Below, in pieces: positions 11,174 through 24,719 of a DNA stretch of 64,000 bases. Below the pieces are notes generated by a model that was not told the DNA's origin, did no database searches, and was given only the letters and a program-made list of their open reading frames with translations. Positions within the stretch are counted from its first letter, which is position 1; each line of letters begins with the position of its first letter. The DNA is from Mytilinidion resinicola (Eukaryota > Ascomycota > Dothideomycetes > Mytilinidiales > Mytilinidiaceae): assembly GCF_010093595.1 (NCBI RefSeq), contig NW_022985442.1:386046-450045 (forward strand). Reading direction: 5' to 3'. The position numbers were made by a program, and so were the translations under genes.

Positions 11174-13289
11174 ATGTCGCTCGAATCGGCTCTCGATGAG
11201 GAGAGGAGGGAGGTCATGGCCCTGCTCGAGGGAAGGCCTTCGGTGCCCCGACCCAAGCGGACAGACAGTCCCAGTGCTCGAGGACAGAGCCCTGCTGCTG
11301 CTGCGTCGCCAGTCCGCAGCATGCTCGACATTGGCCCCCATCCGCCACGGAGCATGCTAGACGTTGGCCCTGCATCTGGTCGCTCTGCTTCCGTCGCGGG
11401 ACAAGGCGCAGGAATCACCCGCCCCAGAGTGGGCTCCGGCAGTATCCTCAATCCCAGCTCTCCACCGCGAAGCCCAAACCGCGTGCCTGGATCGCCGCCG
11501 CCGATGGTCCATAACGCCATAGACAGTGCAAACACGAACCCTGAATCGGCCTACAATTTCGACATGATGCCGACGATCGAGGCGCGCTCGATGCCGCTGC
11601 GAGTCACACAGGGCGGGAAAAAGCCAAAGAATAGCGCCATGGCTTCAGTCTACGGCCACTCTACAGACATACTAGGCACATCGCGAGACAAAAACGCGCG
11701 ACACAATTCGACGGGCGGTCTGCTGGGCAAGAAGTCCAGCTCGCCGCACGCCGGCAGGTCTGCTTCCCCGGGACTCAACACCAACTCCTTCAACCCGATG
11801 CCCGACCCAAATAAATTCCTCCTCGACTCTGGCAAGGTCATGGATATGCAATCTGCCTATCGGAGGTTGTCTGACGCTGCCCTGATGCGTTCTGGTGGTA
11901 CTTTGTCGCAATTACCGGTTCGAAAAGGTTCTGACCCAACGAGGGGAGAAACTTTGGCTCCCGGAGGCGGAGTGAGGCTGGCAATTGATGATGAGAATGA
12001 TGGCGATGAAGGTGCGGTGGAGAGCAGTGCCGATGACGCTGATTCAGATGGGAGCGATAGCGATCGCTGGGGCTCGGAAAAAGGCCGAGGACGGCGACGT
12101 AGCCGTGTTACAGGGAAAGCTAAAAGCGACCCAGGGAAGAAGAAGTCGCCCAAGAGTTTACTGGCTGCGGCTGAGGATGAGCGCATTGAAGTTGGCAAGG
12201 AGGTTTACAAGGTCCGGTCGTTGTTGGACCCCCAAGTGACCGTCACTCCACCAGACGGGGAAAGGATGATGACCAAGGGGAAGTCTGGAGTTCATCCGCA
12301 TACCAACTTTGACCAAGGCGGTGGATCAGGTCTTTCGACCCCGATGAGTTCGGACACTGAGGCCGACTTGTCTGAGATCAAGACGGCGCAAATGATGTCA
12401 ATGTCCATCTCACCGATTGATTCGAGTCCGGAGGCTCATCGATGTGTTCGTCAAATCGTTCGGGGTAACTGGCGTAAATTCCAGGAAGATGCCGAGGCTG
12501 GCTTGCGACGCCAACGTGTCTATCTCGTCGCTACTGATGTCAGCGAGGAAGCTGCATACGCTTTGGAATGGACGATTGGCACCGTCTTGAGAGATGGCGA
12601 TACCCTTCTCGCTGTGTACGCTGTCGACGAGGACACGGGCACCGGTGCAGAAGCAGGTGTTGGCATCGGACAGGGTGCAACTGCACAGCAAGAGACGGCT
12701 TCCTTGATGAAGACGCTGTCTAGTCAGCAACCCATTCAGGGAGGTCTCAGCCCTGGGCCGTCGCCACTGAACAATAGCATGTCGCACTCGGAGCCTAATT
12801 TCAAGAATATGCAGAAAACAGAAAAGGAGCGGTACCAAGCTGCTGTGGAAGTGTCGGATCGGTGTGTAAAACTGCTCCGGAAGACTCGGCTGCAAGTCAG
12901 AGTGGTCGTGGAAGTATTTCACTGCAAGAGCCCGAAGCATATGCTTACGGAAGTTGTGAGTTGCCCACACGATACTGTCCTGAACTATCATACTAATGTA
13001 TATAAAAGATCGATTTTTTGGAACCCACACTCGTTATTCTTGGCTCAAGGGGCCGAAGTGCCTTGAAGGGGTACGTACTGGAAGTCTTCCCTCGGTTACT
13101 CATGTACTAATGCAATGCAGCGTTCTCCTTGGCTCGTTCAGCAACTACCTCGTCACCAAATCGTCTGTGCCTGTCATGGTCGCCCGAAAGCGACTGCGTA
13201 AGCACAGCAAGTATAAGCGAAAGAACCTGCGCCTATCCAACGTACTCACGAGTCCGAACTCGAGGTTGGAGACAGCTAAGATTGATTGA
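11174..13289 (+). CDS. Universal stress protein (USP) domain protein with long disordered N terminus
   Basis: Exons 11174-12955, 13009-13070 and 13121-13289, joined over introns of 53 nt (GTGAGT..AAAAG, branch CTAAT) and 50 nt (GTACGT..GCAG, branch CTAAT), give 670 aa. Residues 1-430 are disordered, rich in Ser/Pro/Arg with acidic runs (DDENDGDEGAVESSADDADSDGSDSD), and carry a near-duplicated motif (RSMLDIGPHPP / RSMLDVGPASG). The USP fold begins at RQRVYLVATDVSEEAAYALEW (about 450). It is interrupted by a 60-residue Gln/Ser/Gly insert and ends with the nucleotide-binding signature ILGSRGRSALKGVLLGSFSNYLVTKSSVPVMV, split across the two introns. This G-x2-G-x9-GS pattern is typical of ATP-binding USPs. 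The tail is basic (RKRLRKHSKYKRK). A regulatory role is inferred; targets are unknown. Confidence 0.9.
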
Positions 13290-14396
13290 TAGATCAATTG
13301 ATTGGTCATGATTGATAGACTAATTGATTGAAGAAGGCAGAACAAACCCGATCCTGATACGACTCCAATGGGGAAACAGCTTGTGCGAAGCTCGCCACGG
13401 CCCGTATCTAAATCTCGGCTCTCTTCGTAGACGGCTGACTGGTTTCGCTTCATTCTTTCGGACATCTTTCGTTTCTTCAGATTTTCTTGGGCGGTGGATT
13501 GGACGGCGGCTTCTTGCTCATCGATTGCTGCAAAGCTATCCGTATGGACATCTGTCTATGCTGACCCAGTCTTTGTGGGAAGCTTTGGCAGTTTGGAACG
13601 TAGAGTGTATTTTGGCAATAGTAACGACTCAGTCTCCGTGGTGGTCTTCTTTCGGTTTGGATACTAATACTGGCGTTCGTCGATTAGCACCTAGTTGAGC
13701 TTGAGCAAGTCGCAGTCGATTTGCGGCACTGCCTGAGTCTGCACTCTGCAATACAACTAGTCTATTGGTTCAAAAAATATTACGCTGCACTTGATTAGAA
13801 ACTGCACATTCCCGTTCAGGCATTCCGTGCAAGAAAAACAAACGTCGAGCTTCAGCTTGGGAGTTGCAAAAGAGTTAGGTACCCCACTATTCCTAAGACG
13901 CCACCAGCCAGCCCCTCCGATCTGGAGCGCGAGCGAAAAAGCAGAAAAAGCAACTTTACCCGGCCCCGGTACATCAAGTTTCAGCTTTGAGACGCCTTCC
14001 CGTTCTCCTCAACCACCACACTTCGATTGCCATGTCGTCTAATACCGATGCTTGAGTCCTGAACACCAATTCTTCATACCCACTTCTATGAATTGAGCTA
14101 CCCAGATCCTCTGCCCCACATACATCCCGGATGACTTACTCCTAAGTAACCCCCCAGGCCCTGGCCGCCAATCCTCACCGGTGCGCGCAAGGAAGCTGAG
14201 GTCGAACACGAAGACGGCACGTGTGTGCGAAGAAAGAAATCTCAAAACAATTTCTATACCCCCATATCAATCCATCAATCATCCAAGCAATCAATCCATC
14301 AATCATCAAAGCACTCAATCGCTACGGACAACCCGGAGCTGGATCCCACCGCCCCAACCACACTATTCTACCGGACGCGCACCATCACAGGCCCAA
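13290..14396. other. Intergenic region with short (GATT)/(CAAT) repeats
   Basis: Imperfect ATTGATTGATAG-type repeats lie at 13280-13332. Their reverse complement, CAATCCATCAATCATC-type repeats, lies at 14265-14320 just before the next start codon. No gene is supported in between. Confidence 0.5.
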
Positions 14397-17018
<2,622 letters not shown>

Positions 17019-18132
17019 GAGATCGGGGAACGGAGGTGTGTGATTTGATGGCGCTGGCGCGGGTCGCTGGGTGCTTGATAGTAGAGCTGCGTGTAGCGAC
17101 TGATTGGTATGAATCTATGAAGCGGTTAGTCCCACGAAGTGACGGAGTAAGAGGGATGAGTGAGTAAAGACGTGTTTGCGAAAGGATTGAGTCGACTGAT
17201 TTTGGTGGGTATTGGAGTTGGTTAGAGAAGCGCTACCTAGTGCAGGTCGCTGGTTGCTTGCAATCATTATGGAGTGTGTGCGTATATAGGTACGAATCAT
17301 CACTCACATGAAGGTCTTAAGACATATCCTAGGGGATGCTATTGCAAGTTATCAATTTCATGCTCTTAGGCACGTGACTTATGGAGTGGGTCACGTGCGG
17401 AGCTACTTCAGTGTTCCTGTGAAAGATAATTCGGGCGTACTGGGCTGTACTTGGACTCCATACTGGATTCAGCTGGTAAGTCAGGAACCACTTAAGGTTA
17501 AGGCTTCTTTTTGGGTGACGCTGACTATAGATAGCTAGGGTCTAGCCACCAGTCTTCTTGAGTGTCGTTCCCTTTATAAAGCAGCCTAAGCTTCTAACTA
17601 TAACACCTCCTCTCTAATAATGCTCCATTATCTTAGTTATCTCTAGATAGTGCATTATAGTGATTGCCATGTCGTGCATAAAGGAAGTTTTAAGAATGCT
17701 AAGACTGTTCCGGGGCTTGTCGTCTATAATGCAATAGGAACCAATGCTGTAGTCATTGGACATTCCACTAATATAATATTGCCGCGACTCTGGTTAAGAT
17801 AGCCTGGGGAAACAAAGGGGATAGGGGTTCAGTTGATGTTTGAAGGAGGTCCCGAAGCGCGGAAGTTTCATGGTGAAATGCTCCTCGAACATGTACGTTC
17901 ACCCACTCACTCCTACGCCCCATTTCTCCATCCAAGCAGAAACTACTAGAAGCTCAACGAACGCAGTAGACACTCTATTCACTGGAGAAGGCTTACAACG
18001 TAGCCGGGCGACAGAGGCGGCCTAGCTATATAAACAGTTCCGCTCATCGCTTAACGTTGGGTTTTACATCCTCCTCTTCAAGCTCCACCACACATACCTT
18101 CTATCACCGGCAGTCCTCACCCACTTATCAAT
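17019..18132. other. Intergenic, partly AT-rich
   Basis: No supportable gene. The stretch about 17540-17800 is AT-rich with many TA steps (CTAACTATAACAC, CTCTAATAATG), suggesting old mutated sequence. 18030-18130 is the leader of the next gene. Confidence 0.5.
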
Positions 18133-19284
18133 ATGTCTACGTCTACCTCCGCCGTCGCCGGCGCGTCTCGAGAGATCACGCCGCCGCCTGCCCAGCCACC
18201 GACTCCGCCTGCCGGCAATGAGAAGTTCCAGTTCGTTGATCAGATAGTCCAGTGGATTGAGCAAATCGACGAAGGGACACATAGCCATAAAGAGGCGTGG
18301 ACCCAGTTCCAGTTTGTTGAAGGGGAGTTCGACGAGCTACAGCGACGCCTCGAGAGCTCGGAATCCTGGGGATTTTATCAAGACAAGATTCGGTAAGGCG
18401 TCTTCCTACACCATACCAGCATTAGCCTTCACTAACTTCTGGAAGCGACGAGTACGATACTCAGACCCGGGAATATGCCGTCCGTAGGCCTACGAACATC
18501 GGCGAGTCTTTCATCAGGAGGCTGGATACGGAGCTGTATCGGTGGAGGAGCGACCTTTGCACACACGCTGCCAGCGAGACAGTCCAAAAATTTGCTAGCG
18601 CCATAATCGACATAGGGCACGCTACAATCACCTTGCGAGATGGTACCTATTTCTCACCCGACATTCAGTGCGCGCGCAAGGGGGATCGTATACCTTCCAT
18701 AATCATCGAAGTCGCATACAAGCAACCACCCAAGAACCTGGAGAAAATGGCCGTCAAATATCTGTTGCGCTCTAATGAGTCCGTCCAAGTAGTCGTCGGC
18801 ATTGATCTCAAAGATGAAGCCACCCGGACGGCCACAATTTCCGTTTGGAGGAGGCAACTCATCGACGACGAACTAGTGGTAACTGCAGAACTCAAAGACC
18901 AGGTAAGGAGGTGGTTTACGCAAATGGTGAATACATCTGACATTGTAATAGGAGATTCGCGACAATACTGGTAGCCCCACAGCCAATGAGCCCCTCCGGA
19001 TCCGCCTCAGAGATTTCGCCAAGGATGAGACGTGCGATATCGAACTGGGAAGCGAGGACGCGGAATTCGTCATGACCATGGCCCAACTATGTGAGATGTT
19101 GAATAAAGTAGAAGAGGTCGAGGCTCAGCTCAGAGCCTTGCAGGAAGCAAAAGAGCCTATGCCGAGGATGGAGATCAGGGGGTATATCGTCAACGGAATG
19201 CGTCTCAGCCGGGAGGAATACCTTGCACGGGAAGAAAGGCTATACGGTCCACAAGGAGAGTACTCAAATGCCGGGAACTGCTAG
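18133..19284 (+). CDS. Fungal PD-(D/E)XK nuclease-like protein of unknown role
   Basis: Exons 18133-18392, 18446-18902 and 18952-19284, with introns of 53 nt (GTAAGG..GGAAG, branch ACTAAC) and 49 nt (GTAAGG..AATAG), give 349 aa in frame. The core matches a widespread ascomycete family that I recall as PDxxF...PxVIIEVxYSQ...L...AxxYL...xIxVVVGLDI...ATxSVWR. Here D159 (SPDIQ), E175 and K179 (IIIEVAYKQ), the ESVQVVVGIDL strand and a later EPLRIRLRDFA segment are visible. D159/E175/K179 fit the restriction-endonuclease-like fold, with the Lys position divergent. The C terminus (about 285-320) is a Glu-rich helix, possibly coiled coil. The biological role of this family is unknown; a DNA-cutting activity is inference only. 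A short run of possible old coding sequence follows the stop. Confidence 0.75.
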
Positions 19285-19887
19285 AATATACTACCAGGGT
19301 GGAAAATGAGAGAGCGTTGGGCGGAATCATGGTCGCCGTGGCGTTTGAGCGCTGAGATCTCACCGAGACGGAAAATCAGTATAGCCGTATACTGGAGGGG
19401 TGGGCTCGCAGACACAGAGCTAGACTGAGCTCAAAAGATACTATCCTGTCGGAGTCGGAAGTCGATGACGCGGGTCAGGAAGTTGAGGGTCGGGTTAGCT
19501 TAAGTGATAACGTGCATGTTTCTAGGAAACAACAATAATACTATCAATACGGCACCCGTACAATCATGAAAGCGAAATAACATAATCCAGGACTCCCGAA
19601 AGCGTGTGGATAGATGAATTGAAAGATCCTAAATACTGCCTTGTACAGCGACACTGATAGAGAGTTTGAATATAAGAAACTGCGAGAATCAAGAAATGCG
19701 AATGAGCTCCATCGTTTCCTGACAGGGTACTGCGACGCAATCAAAAGCGAAGACATATGGATCATATCCACCGAAAGTCATGCCAAAGGGCACTATCTTG
19801 TCTACCAAGCAAAGCCAAGGGCGGTATCTCGACGAGGAGAACGAAGTCCACCCACCTACCCACCAATAACACATGGCTTTCAACGAG
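19285..19887. other. Intergenic region
   Basis: Possible decayed tail of the upstream gene (frames reading EYTTRVENERALGGI near 19285-19350). Otherwise no gene seen. Confidence 0.4.
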
Positions 19888-21255
19888 TTACGGACAAGGA
19901 GCTTCGTGGAAGCAGTCCGAGCAAGAACATGGGCTGTCCATTCCCAGTGCCACCTTCTGCTCGCTATCAATCTGCCAGTTGGGTCCAACTTCAAGTAAGA
20001 TATTGCCCTTTTCGACGTCTTCGCTGTTTTCGGACATCTTCCTGGCAGCGTAATGATACACTGAGCTCAGTGAAATCCCGACTAAGATGCACCAAGGCAT
20101 GTAGTCCACCACAATGCCTTTCATAGGTTCGTCTAGAACAAATCCTAGCACGAAGGCTGCGGCTACGCCTCCGGCGGCAAACTTTAGCTTGTGAATGTCT
20201 TGCTTGTGTTGGTGCCAGTACACCATGAGTGTAAGAATGTATATCCCGCTGGCAGAGACAAATGTTTTGGGGCCGATGTTAGTAAGGAAGGAAGCCCCGA
20301 GGTGGGCGGATAGTGAGGACTGTGAGGCTGTTAGACTGTAGAAGTTACAGTGCGAGGAATGAATTACATTCAGTTTTTGGTCTGACAACAAGCCAAACTT
20401 TCGAAGCAGATCGAGGAAGCAGCTCGTATCGCGGTTTTGGTGTCGCCATGCCTGAGCTCCTCGGGTGGAAGCAGCTTCATAGTGGACGCTCATGACTATG
20501 CTAGCACCAAGTTCCGAAAGAATACAACCCAAGGACCATGCATTCAGAGATGATATATGTATCATTCTTCGTTCGGCGCCGACGTTCTCATCACGAGGAG
20601 GTATTCGAGTAGTGTAGAAGTCGACACCGCATTCGTACGGAACGCAGCTGTCATTCTTCCGTTTGCCTGAATGATCACAGCAGGCTTCTGTATCTAATCG
20701 GTAGGCCGGCGTCATCGGTGAATCCATACCTTTCTTGAGGAGGTCCCAGAACTCCTCGGGCCTAGGATCATCTGCGACGCGACCAGACATCCCGACAACA
20801 GCAATTTTGTCATGGTAGCTTCGCTCCGAAGCCTCTTCTGCCTTCAAAGCATTGTGGTATGGCGAACGATCCGAAGCCTGTTCTGCCGTCGGAACACTGT
20901 GGCATGGCGAGAGATATGTCTTGCGGTATGGTGGCGGTGCTACAAGGCGAGCATAGGGGTTTCTAGGATACGGAACCGACTCAGAGTATAGCACCCCATG
21001 TTCATCAGGTCCAGAGTGCGCATTATAACAGGAGAAGTCCTTGTGATATGAGCTCTTCAGAGGTGCATCGGTCGTAGGTGATTCTGGGGGAAATTTTCCG
21101 CAGACATCGCACATACAAGACGAGCAGCCAATGTGTCCACAGGAAAGGCAAGAGGTATTGACTTGAGTGACTTGCGGACCATACTCGCACTGGCAGCAAA
21201 ACCAAAGGTCATCGGGGCAGTTGGGCGCGGTGCCGAGTCTAGCTAACGAGGGCAT
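19888..21255 (-). CDS. Mosaic ORF: zinc finger + ketosynthase fragment + kinase-like piece + membrane segments
   Basis: One open frame from the ATG at 21255. Residues about 13-50 form a Cys-rich finger (WFCCQCEYGP...CLSCGHIGCSSC) common at the start of uncharacterised fungal proteins. Residues about 148-210 match the very start of polyketide-synthase ketosynthase domains (KIAVVGMSGR...EEFWDLLKKGMD, then DHSGKRKNDSCVPYECG), but the domain is cut off before its active-site cysteine. Near residue 240 there is AWSLGCILSEL, like kinase subdomain IX in fungal STAND-associated kinases. After a likely 48-nt in-frame intron (GTAATT..CACAG, about 20311-20358) come three hydrophobic segments, then an acidic and Cys-containing tail. 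No complete enzyme is present. It may be a pseudogene built from pieces or a real chimeric gene; the long open frame favours recent origin. Confidence 0.55.
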   Translation of the reverse strand: MPSLARLGTAPNCPDDLWFCCQCEYGPQVTQVNTSCLSCGHIGCSSCMCDVCGKFPPESPTTDAPLKSSYHKDFSCYNAHSGPDEHGVLYSESVPYPRNPYARLVAPPPYRKTYLSPCHSVPTAEQASDRSPYHNALKAEEASERSYHDKIAVVGMSGRVADDPRPEEFWDLLKKGMDSPMTPAYRLDTEACCDHSGKRKNDSCVPYECGVDFYTTRIPPRDENVGAERRMIHISSLNAWSLGCILSELGASIVMSVHYEAASTRGAQAWRHQNRDTSCFLDLLRKFGLLSDQKLNVIHSSHCNFYSLTASQSSLSAHLGASFLTNIGPKTFVSASGIYILTLMVYWHQHKQDIHKLKFAAGGVAAAFVLGFVLDEPMKGIVVDYMPWCILVGISLSSVYHYAARKMSENSEDVEKGNILLEVGPNWQIDSEQKVALGMDSPCSCSDCFHEAPCP

Positions 21256-22286
21256 GGCGCCAGGGCCGTTCTACCGAAGGGCGCGAGATAGCGGATGATC
21301 TATTCTCCACCTTGTTAGCTCTCTGTCTCGATGTCTTTTGTGTCTTTCATCATCATCACCAAAACCACCCATTGAGGACACCAGTCCTAGTCACCTACCT
21401 ATCGAATATCTTCCAATTCTAGTCTAGGCAATATGCGATTGAGGCCGCTTTTCCTGGATTGTCAGTCGGCGACGATAGGCGAGGTTGCGTAGCTAAGTCT
21501 AGGACGCTGCTTCAAGTTTCTTCGACGGCAAAGCCGAGAGAGAGGGAGTTGAGGTTCGGAGTGTCAAGGCTGAGACTTAAGAGATGATACGGATCGCCGA
21601 CGTTGCCAGTAGTCAAGACTGAGTGGTGACGAGGACCGAAATTGCGAAGCTACCTTTAGGACGTTGTTCGCACAGTAGGGTGTTAAGAGATGGAGTTGAG
21701 GTTCGGAGTGTCAAGGCTGAGGCTCAAGTGATGAATATGCACTGCCGACGTGGCAAGTGGCTGAGCATGAGCGTTGGGCTTCGACACCCTCCTCTTCGAG
21801 GGACGAGGCTAGCTACGAAACCATCCATCCGCCATTGCTTGGGACCGACCGCGCAGAGTTGACAAGGAACCACCTCCAGCAGGCCATATAAAAGTTAGAG
21901 AACAGCTATTTACCACCTAGTTTTCCGTGAACAAAAGCAACAAGCTGACAAGACGAAGGCTCGTTGAGGTGACCCTCGAAGTCCTCTACCACGACTACGC
22001 GACGTCTCCCAAATATAGACCCCATCCGACCGACGCTCATACTGTATCTATCCAAGGTTATACACATCCTACGACACAACCTGAAAGGAGCTATACTCGA
22101 CGCGGTACTCGCTCTAATTACTATATCGAAATTGGCGACGGGCTTCAGCACGGCTTCGCCAGAGCTGCCCAATTCAGCACCGGGGATGTCTGTGATGGTC
22201 AACACGTACAATGGCTTGGGTGAACTGTTAGAGAATGTACAAGCTCGGCATCCTCACATATTGGCGGATTTCTAACCCTTTGCTAG
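21256..22286. other. Intergenic region with a diverged ~147-bp direct repeat
   Basis: The stretch around 21485-21610 recurs at about 21635-21760, with an identical core of about 30 bp at 21545 and 21692 (GGAGTTGAGGTTCGGAGTGT...). 21970-22215 is open in several frames and may hold a 5' exon of the next gene, but no frame could be joined with confidence. Confidence 0.45.
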
Positions 22287-23126
22287 GTCAATCAGGGATG
22301 GAATGGACAGTATGGGGATATCATCTCTACGTACTGGCAGCAGGAGGTCACGACGCTGGATATTCGCGAGCAAGACTACAAGTTGCACCAGCTCCCTCTG
22401 GCGCGGATAAAGAAAGTGATGAAGGCTGACCCAGAAGTCAAGATGACATCGGCTGACCCTCCGATCTTGTTTGCTAAAGGCTGCGATATCTTCATTACCG
22501 AGCTCACTATGCGTGCATGGATCTACGCTGAAGAAAACAAGCGTCGGACATTGCAGCGAGGCGATATTGCGTCTGCACTGGCGAAATCGGGCATGTTCGA
22601 ATTCTTGATTGACAAGGTCCCTTGTGAAGAGGCACGTTGCCGGAGAATTCCCCAGAAATCTCCATCCTGCCCATACGGAGTACGCCAGAAGAACACCGAT
22701 GACACCTGGGATCATCGGCGGAGAAAGTTCCCACTTTTTGAACACCAACGTTTCGATGTCGATGGCTGTACTGAAGCATTTGAGGAGTCAGGAATCCTCC
22801 TAGAAAAGGTCAGCCTTGTAAGGAAATGCTTGCGAGCATCATCTATGCTACCTGGTCTCATTGACTGCGGGAACGTGGATACCGTTGACTACTTTGAAGC
22901 ACTCGAGGAGTCAGAGCGCTACTTAGTGAGGGCGCGCGCTCTACAGGCCAGGATGAATAGGACATCGTCTTTGTTACATGATATCCTGGCCCTCAAGGCG
23001 GTTCCATTTCCCCTCTTGGTAGCAGAGGCTCGGCAAGACAATCTTTCAATGCGAGCTTTGACTGAAATGACGACGACAGCCAAATGTGGCTTACATTGTG
23101 GTATTCAGCCATTCCGTACAGGGTAG
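22287..23126 (+). CDS. HAP5/NF-YC-like histone-fold protein with CorA-like C-terminal piece; 5' end unresolved
   Basis: The exon starts after a good acceptor (TTTCTAACCCTTTGCTAG, ending 22286) and is open to 23126. Its first 35 residues (NQGWNGQYGDIISTYWQQ...) and the block LHQLPLARIKKVMKADPEVK, APILFAKGCDIFITELTMRAW-like, NKRRTLQRGDIASALAKS, FLIDKVPCEEA match HAP5, the histone-fold subunit of the CCAAT-binding complex. Instead of the usual Gln-rich HAP5 tail, the same frame runs into a segment (FEALEESERYLVRARALQARM ... ARQDNLSMRALTEMTTTAK) like the helical region just before the membrane helices of fungal CorA-like proteins; no membrane helices follow in frame. The 5' exon and ATG were not found. 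It may be a duplicated, truncated HAP5 copy joined to foreign sequence, probably not the main HAP5 gene. Confidence 0.55.
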   Translation, partial: VNQGWNGQYGDIISTYWQQEVTTLDIREQDYKLHQLPLARIKKVMKADPEVKMTSADPPILFAKGCDIFITELTMRAWIYAEENKRRTLQRGDIASALAKSGMFEFLIDKVPCEEARCRRIPQKSPSCPYGVRQKNTDDTWDHRRRKFPLFEHQRFDVDGCTEAFEESGILLEKVSLVRKCLRASSMLPGLIDCGNVDTVDYFEALEESERYLVRARALQARMNRTSSLLHDILALKAVPFPLLVAEARQDNLSMRALTEMTTTAKCGLHCGIQPFRTG

Positions 23127-23930
23127 CTACCTCCACCCCATACTACTTTAGCAGTACAGCTTACTTCATCTTTCAGATCTACTAACGGTTGCGGAAGCGG
23201 TCGTGTCTCGCTGTCATCTCTGCAGAAAACGCTGCTTTCATGCACAACCTTGTGCCTTCTAACCTGTCCAATCGTGTTGGCACAAGGGAGGTTGGAAGGA
23301 TTCGCGAGGATTGCACAGCCAATATCAGGAGGGGTGTCTGCCCTTTCTGGATTCTCACTTGTTGCCCTTCACGATGACCCACAAGTTGAGAAAACAGCTT
23401 ATTACTCGTATGTCTCATCACTAATGTCGAGGTGGAACGACACTAACGCCCGTTGAAGAGTTTACGGTATCTGGGCTGGGTTTTTCGTCACCTTCATCAG
23501 TCTCCAAGCCTATCGAATCAGCTCGGAAAAGCGGGGGACATACATTCTCACATGCATAATTGTCGACGCTCTCTTGGTGGCCGTATTCTCTCTGTCAACC
23601 CTCTCAATCCTCGAAATTATGACAGCATATGCTCCGCTGCTTTCAGGTGCCACGGCCTTTGTTGCCTACCAATACTTCCCCAAATGCCCTTCGAAGATAC
23701 GCCCCGCGCATCTTGCTTCGGATGACGCGGAAGCTGGCATTCACCTACTAGAACGTAGTGCCTCCACTTCCCACGAACCGGTCGAGGGCCAGGCACCGAC
23801 TGGAGACGTGGCAGCTGTCTTCAACGACGCCGGCCAAGGTCTGCACGAGGCCTTTGATCCCAGAGAAGAGCTCCAGGAAGCAGGCGGAAGTCAAGTTCCG
23901 AGGCCTGCTGCGCAGGAGTTGGAGTCGTAA
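23127..23930 (+). CDS. Probable small multi-pass membrane protein, start unresolved
   Basis: The frame open from 23127 reads into a good intron at 23408-23458 (GTATGT..GAAG, branch CACTAAC, 51 nt that contains the frame's stop). It resumes at VYGIWAGFFVTFISLQAYRI, followed by TYILTCIIVDALLVAVFSLS and APLLSGATAFVAYQYF: three hydrophobic helices. A polar, acidic tail runs to the stop at 23930. The part before the intron has one more hydrophobic stretch (TCPIVLAQ ... GVSALSGFSLVAL). No in-frame ATG lies between the upstream stop (23124) and this region, so a 5' exon is missing or the gene is broken. The family is not recognised. Its position directly behind the HAP5/CorA mosaic suggests shared decay or a misjoined gene pair. 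Confidence 0.4.
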
Positions 23931-24719
23931 AGATCTTGCAGTGTCATTATGTTGGTTCAGTCGTTCGGTAGCCACAAATCTACTGCGCAACTGTTAGCTG
24001 CACCGTGCTCCCACGGGACGAACCGGTGGCTTTAGGTATGTGAGCGTCGCGGGCCTATTTTTTTTCTTTTTGACGGTGTTTGGCATTTGTCATATTGGGT
24101 GCTGATTCGCAAGGGTTGTTTTTCTTTCCCGACGTCACTAAAGAGTGAGAGCATCTGTATGTAGTACAGACGAACCACGGGCCGAAGTCTAGACTCTTTG
24201 TCTTGTTTTTTCACGTTCTTGCTTCGGTCCTTTGGGATGCGCATTGTGACCTACCTTGATTGCACAAATGGGTGTTGATGTGTAGTGAAGCTTGACAAAT
24301 CACACGGGCCCACTATATCGGGCGCATTAAGATACAGTTCCCCGGATTTTCTTCGCAGGTGTTATACGCCATTACTTCCGCAGGATCGTCATTGGGCCGG
24401 AGGGATGAGTATGCGGGCTTCGGGAGATCGATCTGCCAACGTCCATCTAACCAGCAACCAGTGCATGGTTTTTTGCCTATTGCAGTCGGCCTAAGGATGT
24501 AATCTCACATGCACAATACTGCAGGATCTGGATAAAAAGGACGGAAGGATACGTCTACGCCGACTGCCTGCATAGGTTCAGAGCGCGAGTAACACCCCAG
24601 AGCATTCGCAAGGTATATTCTAACTGCGGCTGAATCCCACACTGTCATATATCTCGAACACTTTCTCTTCTTCAAAATCTCATACCTCCTCGCTCCAATC
24701 TACCCCATCTTCCAGCATC
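23931..24719. other. Intergenic region
   Basis: Upstream region of the seven-TM gene. A T-rich run (TTTTTTTCTTTTTG) is at 24058-24071. No gene seen. Confidence 0.5.

Noticed and set aside
19888..21255. Secondary-metabolite cluster suggested by the ketosynthase match
   Set aside because: Only the first ~60 residues of a ketosynthase are present, without the active-site Cys, and no tailoring enzymes lie nearby.
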